Notes under the pieces: generated by a model
Seen by the model: the letters and a program-made list of their open reading frames with translations, nothing else
Told to the model about the DNA's origin: nothing
Databases searched by the model: none
Position numbers and translations under genes: made by a program
Shown: positions 55,720-64,000 of the stretch, one piece after another
How the letters are laid out: each line of letters begins with the position of its first letter
Position numbering within the stretch: the stretch's first letter is position 1
From: Podocnemis expansa
Lineage: Eukaryota; Chordata; Testudines; Podocnemididae
Assembly (NCBI GenBank): GCA_007922195.1
Contig: ML681997.1
Coordinates: 8,013,647 to 8,077,646 of the forward strand
Length of the DNA stretch: 64,000 nt
Reading direction: 5' to 3'

Positions 55720-56159
55720 TATTTCCTCAAGGTCTTTTGAAAGATGCCCTTTGTTCTAGGTCATCTGCATAGAAGCTTCTCACCTTTTCCCATTGGGATT
55801 TTCCTGCTAACACAGCCAATGTAGCTATTGTTAGACACTGTGAATAGCTTGATAGCAATTGCATATTTAGTGGTGACTGTGCATGTTATTTGCTGATTAT
55901 TTAATTGTCCCAAGAGACTTGAGAAGGATGATGGGATGGATAGTACTGACAGTGATGTAGCGATTCTCTGTAGATCTGTTGAGTGGGTGTAGAGAAAGGG
56001 AGCCTCAAGGACATATTCAATGGAGGCAGTAAAGGCGAAGGGATTGGCTGGTAGCAGAGCACAGGTTGTCATTGGAAAACGTAAAGCCTGGACTCATGGC
56101 AGCAATGACTTCATTCATAGTTTAATTCTTTAGTTAGACATATTGCAAACTCCTCCCAG

Positions 56160-56763
56160 GACGCAGTGAGCAGAGGGAGGGAGGAAGAAGCACTCAGAGG
56201 TAGAGTAGCAACCGGGGCCCCCAACACGGTCTTCGTTGTCAGGTGTGGGTGTTGGGAGCTTGAACACTATTTCAGCTGGCCACCGGTTTCTGAGGACTAC
56301 CACACTGATATCACACTGGTGACTACCCACACAAGCATGGACACACCTTTAGGGTGACTTAGCATCTTGGTCTTTACCTAGAACATGAGGTGAGAGGCAA
56401 TGACAAAGCACATGGTACCACTGTGTTTCACAGGTGCTTTTTCCCACATACTATTTAGCCTTTCAGGTGCCAATCCCTTCCTTTTTTGAATGGCTTAGCT
56501 TAACACATGGCTTGGGGTGCATTGAAGGAAAATTGTAGCAGTCCTAATGATTTCAGCCTGTTTCCAATCTGACTTCTGATATGAGAGTCACCTTTCGCTG
56601 AGGCCACAAGCAGTCTAAAACTGGCATGAGTGCTAAATCAGGTCCCTAAGATCCAAAACAAAATTAGAGGGGCCAAATCTTCACGTGATGTGAGTGTGCA
56701 TAACTTCATCATCTTAAATACATGTTTGAATTACACCAGTGCCACCAGTCTTTAGTCATGTCG
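56160..56763. other. No recognised feature
   Basis: No gene or repeat identified. Confidence 0.45.
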
Positions 56764-56940
56764 GTCCCAGGATTTTAGAGTGACATGGTGGCTGTAGTAC
56801 TATCTTTTACTGGACCTTCTGCTGTTGGGGAAATGCAAAGCTTTCAAGCTGTCTGTTGCACAAAAACTGGTCTCTTTCACCAGCTGACATTCGTCCAATA
56901 AAAAATATTACATTACCCACTTTGTCTCTCTTTGTCTGTA
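56764..56940. mobile_element. Second foldback family, PLE-like
   Basis: Left arm 'gtcggtcccaggattttaga', then 'gtactatcttttactggacc' and 'gcaaagctttcaagct'; right arm 'tcaccagctgacattcgtcc', then 'aataaaaaatattacattac' and 'ccactttgtctctctttgtc' in inverse. The unit resembles a reptile repeat with the form GCCGTGTTGGTCCCAGGAT...CAAGCTTTCGAGC, which parallels the PLE terminal unit in layout but not in sequence. Confidence 0.6.
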
Positions 56941-58087
56941 TGAATGTAATCTTTTACATTATGAATTGGTGCCAAGTACAATGACTACACTAACTACTAC
57001 ACCTGCTTATGACCACTTTACCCAAGGCTGCTAGTAGTTTTACACAAGACAGACAATTAGGAACTGACCCTGGGCTTGTTGAAAATATCTTAATTCTAGG
57101 GATGCACCTAAGAGGTAAATGATGTTAATGCATTAGCAAGACTTGCTAATAACTGACATCAGATCTGGCAGGTTTCCACCAGGGTACAAAGTTCTCTCGT
57201 TTATTTTCTGTAGGGTAAATGGAAATGTATTGTAATCTGGATGTGTTAGCTTGTCTTGAATGGTAGTAAGTGCAAATATGTAAAATAAAGGGTTGTAAAT
57301 AGAGCAGATGCAGCCAGTAAAGAGATCATGGTACATCAGACATGCTACTGTACTCAGATCAGCAAGTCCCATTACAGCAATGTTTTCTGTCATACTTTTG
57401 CTTTGTTAGACCCCCACGTCTCATGCACAGGACTTTCATGTGGTGTTAGGAATTCTGGCTCAGTGGGGGAAATTATCAGCCTCAGTTATTTCCGTTTCAG
57501 CTGAGCTGTTGTAGTAGTCAGGCAATTTACACTACACTTCTGAACATCGAGTGTGTAGTACAGTACAGATAGTGAAAACTGAAATGCCTAAATGTTATTT
57601 CTTCTAGCTGTTACTTTCATGCTAAAACACACAGCATACTTCTACCTTGGATTCTTTATTGAACAATGCATACAGGAAATGTATTGTCTCAGAGAAGGTA
57701 CGTTCCTTAGCATGCTCTTGTGCATGAGATAAGAACCAAGAAACAAAACTAAGAAAGCGCAAATGTCACCATTTATAATATAACCACAAGCAAGCTTTTC
57801 AAAAGAAATGTTTGGGGTGCCTCAGCATCTCAGATGACTAAATTGAGACACTTTGAAGAGGCCTGATTTTAAAAATGAGTGCAGGGTCTGTGAAGGGGTG
57901 TAAAAGCCTCTTTCTGGAGACCTCAGGCTCCTGGCACACTCTGTCCCAGAAAGGAGCAGTGGAGCAAAGTCTTCCAAGCAGTCTAAACAGACCATGCAGG
58001 AGGCAGCCTACTAGGGAAAGGCAGCAGGAACCAATCAGAGGACCCTATAAAAGATTTGTAGTGCTAGAGTCTGTCAATTCCTTGCTG
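56941..58087. other. No recognised feature
   Basis: About 1.1 kb with nothing identified. Short frames have no recognised domains. Confidence 0.45.
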
Positions 58088-58095
58088 GAGCCAAG

Positions 58096-58258
58096 CAGGG
58101 GCATTGCTGCCCCCCCAAAAATATTTGGGGCACAGGCCCCACCCCCCTACTCTCCCACCTGCTGCCAGCAGCACCGATCCAACCTCCCTGGGCCAGATCC
58201 AGCCCCCCCTGCTGCCAGCCCCCAAGCCCCTGTATGCCCAATCTCAGCGAAGCCCATG
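58096..58258. mobile_element. Short hAT element (CAGGGGCATTGCTG family)
   Basis: Starts caggggcattgctgcccccc and ends 'ctcagcgaagcccatg'. Flanking octamers gagccaag (58088-58095) and aagccaaa (58259-58266) agree at 6 of 8. Related to 22945-23314. Confidence 0.7.
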
Positions 58259-58266
58259 AAGCCAAA

Positions 58267-59860
58267 GATGTGCAGATGTTGCTCCTGGTGGACCAAAGTG
58301 AGCTGCCATACCATGGATAGCTCGGTTGCTGGCAGGGACCGGGGAATCAAGAAAGGAGCTCCTGGCTGACTGCTAGGACAGAGTTCAAGATTGCCCTGAA
58401 GTAAGGGTGAAACATTTGTGATGGGGCTGGGGCTAAAGGCAGTGGCCCAGGAAAATGGAGCAACAGAGTGAAGAGTTAAAGCAGGTCTCATGTGGTTGCT
58501 CTTCATATGGTCTGTAGGCTGGAACCTCAAGTAGTGGATGGCCCAGGATATTAAATCCTAGAGGCAGGTTTCAATTAACTTATAGAAAAAGTAACATTTT
58601 ACATTCAATTTGATAGGTTTTTAGAATTTCCTGGAGCCACCAAAAATGTCTGTCAAGCCCTCTTGATTTAATTCCTATTGAACTTTAGCAAACTTTTGAT
58701 AAAAATGGAATGAAAACAAAATGAGAGAAAGAAGGAAGGAATTTCATTAATGCCCAGGTTGTAGAAAGTAGCACTTTTTGGTTTAACAATGAATTGTTTG
58801 TTTTTTTCCCAAGAAGAGAAGTGAGGCAATTATTTTCAGCTGCCTTTTGTCTTAGCCAACAATCCTGCTAATGTTCAAACCACTCCAAAAGGCTGCTTTC
58901 ATCAACAAACAAAGTGGTGATAGTAAAAATGTTGACAAGGCAAAAATTATGAAAAGCCATGTTAAAAAAAAAATTACACTGATGTGAATTGGGTTAAGTG
59001 TCAATGTGAGAGTCACGGGAATCAACATGTTCCTGCTGCCTAAGACTGTCTATAACCATGCAATAACTCCAAATATTTCAGGTTTTGCTTGAATCGCCAA
59101 GTGGAACCTGATCATTTCAAACAGTTCTGCATAGCAGGCATGGATGAAGACTGGCTTCCTCGCCTACAGTCTTGAAATCTAAATATAACAAACCCTTTAT
59201 CCACAACTTTTCTCTCATGTGTATAAATGGGCTAATCTTGTTCTCTGAACAGATTTCTGTAAGTAAAATAGTTCCTTTTTTTCTAGTTGTGGTTGGTACA
59301 GACCTGCTTTGTGCTATAATAAATGAGTAACTTGTGACACTATGTTTAAACTCATGATTTAATACCTACTCTCCATTTCAGAGCTGTATTTTTCTTGTTC
59401 AATATTATTTTAAGCTATTTACAAAAGAGCCACATGTTGTATTAAATCCATTGCAACCGCAAATAGCAGCAGCCTGTGAGTAAAATTGGCACCCTAGTGT
59501 GTAATCTGCATAGCAGTATTTAATAAAGGGATCTTGGCAAAGCCCAAAATCAAACACTAGGGGGCACCAGCACCTTTTGTTAGGAATACTCTAATGTACA
59601 AGAACACACAATGAAACTAAGCTGAAAAAATACCTCATGGTACTACACTGAAGGCTGGCTTGTCTACAAAGAGCAGAACTGCTGTCAGCATGTTTACTGC
59701 GAGTCTTTCTCTGATTCCTGTGTGCATAATTAAATAAATAATCACATGACTCCGGTACAATTTACCCGTAGAAAGAGTGAACACTGAGGTTGTGAAAGAC
59801 GCCAAGTTTGAGGAATGCGATTTTGATTGAATGTTGGGGGTTACGTGCTTAAGAACCAAA
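58267..59860. other. No recognised feature
   Basis: About 1.6 kb of AT-rich sequence; no gene or repeat identified. Confidence 0.45.
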
Positions 59861-61720
59861 CCGTTAGGGAATGACCAAGGTCAGGTTGCAGCCAGTACTT
59901 CATCTCTGCTTTTCTGTGTGTACCCATCATGCGGTTGCTGCTATTTTGCCATCACCTTGTCCCATCAGTCAGAGTTGGTGGTTCTTGTTCTTTGTTTCCA
60001 ACTTTTCTTGTCAAGTGCATCTTCCAAGCTGATGCCAATCTTCATGTCTTAGTCCAGCAACTCCAACCACATTTTTCTATGTTTTCCTCATGGTCTTTGT
60101 CCCATGACTATTGGTTCTTGTAGTCTCTGGCCAACATATCCCCTTGTCTCTTCTCATGTGACCAGCCATTTTGGTTAACATTCCCTTAGCTTTTCTGCGA
60201 TTGGAGGTTGGGGGCTGCGGAGAGGAGGGAAGCTTACTGCCCTATGGCTCAAAACATTTTGTTGTGTAGTTTATCTTCTCTTGCTTTACCAGAATCCACC
60301 TGAGCATTTTCATTTTAGCAGTACCAAGTAGTTCTCTCTTCCCCATTGGCCTGTGTTCTGACTTTACATCATGGTTGGCCGAATCACAGTCTTATACACT
60401 TTGCTTTTAATCTACTTGGCATATGCTTATTTCAGGGAGTTAACGGGAGCTCTATCTATTTATGCCCAGCCCTCTTCATGTAGCTATTAACATCTGCATC
60501 CACAAGCCTATCATGGCTCAACATTGAAATGAGGCATCTGCACAGACTTTAACCTTATACCATCTAGTTCTACAGGCTTCTCAATGAAGCATCACTTATA
60601 TTCTGTCTTTTGGCAGCTGATTAGTAAGTACTTTCCTTCTAATGCATCCTTTCATCATTCTAGCTCCCATTCCAGTTTGTATTTAACCTCATGGCACAAC
60701 ATAATGTCATTGGTCAAAAGCCTGCTCCATGGAACCACCCTCCTAATCTACTGCAGCAAGGTGTTCATGCCAGTCACAAATAGGAACAGTCATAAGGCTG
60801 ATTACTGATGTAGACTTAGTCTCACAGGCTATGTCCACATGTACATAAAATTCTTAATTTGAATTAACGTAAATCAAAATAAGCAAAAACCTCAAATCCA
60901 AATAGCAAGTCCAGACACAGGCCTTACTATTTCGAATAAGGAGAGGGGCACCATGGGAGGTGTGGCAACATGGCCCTCTCACTGGGCCATGCCCCCACCC
61001 AATATATACAAAAAGGAAGGCACCCTGGGAAGGAGAAGGGAAAAAGTGTTATTTTGAAATAACACAGCCGAATGGCATTATTTTGAAATAACCATTTTGA
61101 AATGAGATGATTCAAATTAAAGTAGGTTTAAGCTATTTTGAAATAATATCTCTTGCTTTGAAATGATGGAGCTTGTCACTTCGAAACAAGAAAACATCGT
61201 GTGGACCTAATCTTTTTTAAATCAAAATAACCAATGTTATTTTGATTTAAAAGATATGTATGGACATACCCACAGTGAATGATTGAATAAAGTCGCAGAA
61301 GCTTCTTGCTACCATTGTGATATCCTCAGGCATGTCCATGACATTCTGAACATGTGTCTCCAGCAGTCTGCATGACTCCAGGTACCTCCAGTGTGATTCT
61401 CTGTCAACAGTGGTATTGGAACAAATTTTGTAGTGGGAGTGTTGAAAGCCCTTGGACCAGACTTTAAAACCCTATATATGGTGGAAATGACTTCAAGCCA
61501 GAGGGTGATATCACACCAACAGCACCCCTCGTTCCAACACCTTTTTCTGGGAACTTTGTCATAAGCATCCTCAAAATCCACAAACACAATATTCAGCTCC
61601 TTGCATTTCTTCTGCTATATTTTAGCTGCAAACTTGGTATCTATTCTTGACTTTTCTGCATAAACTCAAATTGATTGCTTGATTCCTGCGCCATCCTCTC
61701 TGTAACTCTTCTCTTGCTCA
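59860..61720 (-). pseudogene. Decayed non-LTR reverse transcriptase (second LINE)
   Basis: On the minus strand, FVDFEDAYDKVPRKRCW (61585-61535) corresponds to the F-V-D-L-E-K-A-Y-D-R-V-P-R block of many LINE reverse transcriptases. After a Harbinger-type insertion (60827-61271), NDIMLCHEVKYKLE (about 60715-60670) is the region of the YADD motif with its first residues changed (normally A-D-D), followed by KTEYK and IEKPVELDGIRLKSVQ (about 60600-60540). Toward 60350 a CKVRTQ-like stretch marks the C-terminal part. Stops are frequent. Clade not assigned. Confidence 0.7.
60827..61271. mobile_element. Harbinger-type element, ATTCGAAT/TTTGAAA type (copy C3)
   Basis: Starts GGCTATGTCCACATGTACAT and ends 'atgtatggacataccc', with ACA at 60824-60826 and 61272-61274. 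Subterminal palindromes are mixed: taatttgaattaac, ttattttgaaataa, aaattt-type. The internal core (about 60930-61015), read on the minus strand, contains 'attgggtgggggcatggccc', homologous to the core of copy A4. It interrupts the LINE reverse transcriptase. Confidence 0.88.
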
Positions 61721-62306
61721 ATCTTAAATTCTTCCAAAGAGTTCTCCTGGTCGAAGTGAACTAGAGGATGCGCTCTCACACTCTGGAAAAGGCCTCAGGA
61801 GGCTCAGCTGACCTAGCTCTTGCCTTCTTGTGACTGAGATTGTGATCCTAAGCAGATCTGTATTCGAATCCTATACACTACAGTAGTAATTTTTGTACAA
61901 AACAAGCCTTGTGAGGTATTATTTGAAAACGAATAATTCACTGAACATTAATGTGGTGTACAATAAGTGATAGATATATGCTGGAAAACTATACGCTGGA
62001 ATTATTATGAATGTGTCTTTACCAACTTCCCCTGACATTCTTGGTTTAAACAGGTCTGATCTAAACAAAGGAATGTGTTTGGTTCTCTGTCTTTGCCTGA
62101 CAACCAGATTGGCCAAAGAAGCTCCACTTTTACTTACTAGATGTAAACAGGCTCTGAATAAGCTCTCCCATGACAATTAGTGCTAGTGATCAACTTGAGG
62201 GGAGGGAGGAGAGATTTTGGGAACAGATCATGTTTGCATGGACATGGCTGCTCTGTCTGGGTGTGCAGCATGGTGGAACTGTTCTCCAAAAGAAATCAGT
62301 TTTCAC
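61721..62306. other. No recognised feature
   Basis: No gene or repeat identified. Confidence 0.45.
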
Positions 62307-62309
62307 TTT

Positions 62310-62868
62310 GGCTATGTCTACACTTGGAATTTAGTCTGAATTAATGAGGATTGCATGGCTTTCATTACTTCAAACTAAGGAAGTCCTTAGTTTGAACTAA
62401 TGAATGCTTAGTACACCTCTGCTTAACATGCAGAAGGTCCTGGGTTCAATTCCTAGGGGGGTTAGACTCCATGATCTCACGAGGTCCCTTCCAGCCCTAT
62501 GATTTGATTTGAATTAACTTGGAAGTTATAAAACCTCCCTTAACTTCAAAGTAACAGTTAGTTGGAACTTATTAGTTTGAACTAACCAAATGGAGCTGCG
62601 TTAATTTGAACTAACTAACAGCCTTCCTCTTGCTACGTATTGGGTGGGGGCAGGGCCCTTCTTGGGTGCAATGTCACCACACTTCCTGGTGCTGCCTCTC
62701 CTAAGCCCACCTAGCAAGTCCTGTTCATGGACATGCTAGTTCAATTTGGGTTTCTAGGGGGCCCATGTTAGTTCGAATTAACTTAGTTTAAATTAACCAT
62801 TATTACTTTGAATTAATTAATTCAAACTAAGTTAATTTGAACTAACCTTCCTAAGTGTAGACATAGCC
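62310..62868. mobile_element. Harbinger-type element, AGTTTGAACT/GAATTAA type (copy A4)
   Basis: Starts GGCTATGTCTACACTTGGAA and ends 'cctaagtgtagacatagcc', with TTT at 62307-62309 and 62869-62871. Palindromes alternate between AGTTTGAACT and AATTTGAATT forms. Its internal core 'attgggtgggggcagggccc' (62638-62657) is homologous to the core of copy C3. A tRNA-derived SINE is inserted at 62406-62510. Confidence 0.9.
62406..62510 (+). mobile_element. tRNA-derived SINE with CR1-type tail, inside copy A4
   Basis: The B-box-like ggttcaattcc lies at 62443-62453, preceded by 'ctgcttaacatgcagaaggt' in the anticodon-loop position. The tail gttagactccatgatctcac then 'gaggtcccttccagccctat' matches the CR1 3' end, as for SINEs mobilised by CR1-type machinery. 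The A-box end is shortened. It is not a functional tRNA gene. Confidence 0.82.
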
Positions 62869-62871
62869 TTT

Positions 62872-63744
62872 AGTATTGAATTGGTTGTAGCAATGAGCAG
62901 TGGAAGTCAGAGTGTAGACAGGTTGCTGGGAGTCAGTGCTTCTGAACCAAGGCTTTTTAGCACACAGATGTTCAGTGCATGACCTGAATGTTTGTTCTTG
63001 GCATCCCCCAGGCAAAGCGTACAGTAGCAAAGCATTGTGAGGCCATTACAGTTGCAGGGTCAGAGGTGGCACCCCAAAACCATGAACGGCACTTAACTGG
63101 AAGCGAGGTTGTGGAAGGCAGATCTCTGATGCCCTAGAATTAGATTACAGTTGTGCCGGAAGAAAGGACTCCAATTTCAAACCAAGAAAATGTGGCTTGC
63201 CCAGCTGGCTTGTAAAAATTGTGCCAATCATAAATCCTCTACGGCCTTCATATTCAAGGACCATATCAGTACAACATGAAAATGATACACAATGGCCTAG
63301 CTTGTTAGCTGTGGAAAATGGGAAAAGTCTATGGCGTCCTGAGTTCATGTTGCCAAACAACCTGCCCCAAAACTGTTTTGTTTCCCTGAACATGAAAATA
63401 ATGACTGGAAAATCCAAAAAAATAGCTGAGATGCTAAAAGGGAGCATGCACATTGCCCATATACGTGATAGAAAATGGAACCAGTTGAAATCCCCAAACA
63501 TGTGAGTTCTGTCATCTTACATCACAGCTCAGAAATGAGGAGGATTAGAATAGGAATAATTGTTTCAGAAATACCTACAGGGTAAGGTAACAGATTTACA
63601 AAGGAAGAGTGGAGCAGCTGCTGAAAGTTAGGTTCTCACTGAGGAGAGAAGAAATATTTCAGGCTGGGATGTGTTGCAGCTTGGTTGTGTGACTGGAGAA
63701 GAAGGAATTCTAGCTAGTGCAATAGCGAGTGTTAAGTGAGGTAC
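62872..63744. other. No recognised feature
   Basis: No gene or repeat identified. The complementary frames at 63145-63505 overlap on both strands and show no known domain. Confidence 0.45.
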
Positions 63745-63989
63745 TGCAGGCTGAGGTACCGCAGATCCCAGCGGGGTGAAGCACCTGGCTGCACTCACCT
63801 CGCCGGGGTCTGCAGCCCCCTGAAGTGAAATAGCACGTCCACACTGTGGACATGCTATTTCGTTTCCCTTATTTCAAAGACACTTTTTTGTCTTTCAAGA
63901 TAAGGTGTTTCAAAATAAAACATTATTTCGAAACAGCTTGTTTCAAAACATCTTGTTTCGAAACAAGCAGTTTGTGTGTGAACATAGCC
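63745..63989. mobile_element. Harbinger-type element, TTTCGAAA type (copy C4), right half
   Basis: The core end 'cggggtctgcagccccctga' parallels copy C1, followed by 'gaaatagcacgtccacactg', 'ggacatgctatttcgtttcc', 'catcttgtttcgaaacaagc' and the terminus 'tgtgtgtgaacatagcc'. TTA follows at 63990-63992. The left end is not recognised, so it is truncated or diverged. Confidence 0.8.
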
Positions 63990-64000
63990 TTAAAGACTAA

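Larger units (their letters stand above)
53640..56100 (-). pseudogene. Decayed non-LTR reverse transcriptase (LINE), clade unknown
   Basis: On the minus strand near 55790-55740, SFYADDLEQRASFKRP carries the YADD catalytic motif. After a PLE insertion (55119-55719), VKMNMTKTEVS near 55060-55020 is the usual downstream N-x-x-K-T block. Further down, near 54270-54230, LTTLQGAETM resembles the LLYGAETW block, and near 53970 KPGKQWMDFI resembles the C-terminal PGKRW-D segment. Stops are frequent. Three insertions interrupt it: 54334, 54528 and 55119. Confidence 0.7.

Noticed and set aside
62406..62510. Possible tRNA gene (B-box ggttcaattcc)
   Set aside because: No complete cloverleaf; the 3' part is CR1-like tail. 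It is a SINE.
63145..63505. Overlapping frames of 118 and 102 codons on opposite strands
   Set aside because: No known domain or splice context on either strand; frames of this length occur by chance.

Overview
This window looks like non-coding, repeat-dense vertebrate nuclear DNA, most likely from a turtle. The grounds are chicken-repeat-1 (CR1) LINEs ending in the ATTCTATG octamer, Penelope-like elements (PLEs), a DIRS-type retroelement, an old CORE-SINE, and many PIF/Harbinger and hAT DNA transposons with ends I associate with turtle genomes. A soft-shelled turtle is possible but I cannot prove it. I found no host protein-coding exon, rRNA or functional tRNA gene. Nearly every longer reading frame is a transposon remnant, an antisense shadow, or low-complexity GC-rich DNA.

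Layout. 0-8 kb: a Harbinger-type miniature element, a hAT with a perfect 8-bp duplication, a hAT nested in another hAT, and a PLE with inverted arms. 8-12 kb: an LTR-like repeat split by a CR1, itself split by a PLE foldback, then a Harbinger-type element fused to a dispersed repeat. 14-20 kb: a DIRS-like element with inverted ends and a Gag-like reading frame on the minus strand, carrying a young CR1. 20-28 kb: a near-perfect PLE hairpin, hAT elements, and a decayed Ty3/gypsy-like element (minus strand) with two PLE insertions and one LTR-like insertion. 28-34 kb: a CORE-SINE, a quiet stretch, then a Harbinger transposase pseudogene interrupted by a GC-rich hAT. 37-45 kb: three Harbinger-type elements, including a decayed two-gene element (transposase on plus, Myb/SANT-like gene on minus, converging), nested in or beside CR1-like LINE, hAT and LTR-like sequence. 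44.8-45.5 kb: the 3' end of a LINE with a restriction-like endonuclease, open over its whole coding part and sitting in a TA microsatellite. 47-56 kb: more Harbinger-type elements (one inside another), a second PLE with a visible YIDD reverse-transcriptase motif, and a decayed LINE with three insertions. 56-64 kb: a second foldback family, a hAT, a second decayed LINE carrying a Harbinger-type element, and two further Harbinger-type elements, one carrying a tRNA-derived SINE.

The most notable pattern is a group of Harbinger-type miniature elements. They share the end GGCTATGTCTACAC (or close variants) and apparent 3-bp target duplications. Their interiors are packed with short palindromes centred on TCGA. 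At least three palindrome types occur: AGTTCGAACT, AAGTCGACTT, and TTTCGAAA/ATTCGAAT. Elements with different palindromes can share an internal core, and the decayed two-gene Harbinger at 41.9-44.4 kb carries the third type in its end. This suggests one transposon lineage whose subterminal arrays have diversified, possibly as binding sites for the element's own DNA-binding protein. That functional step is inference.

Coordinates of old repeats are approximate to 10-50 bp unless a target duplication is given. All family assignments come from reading the sequence and from remembered family features; no database search was run.
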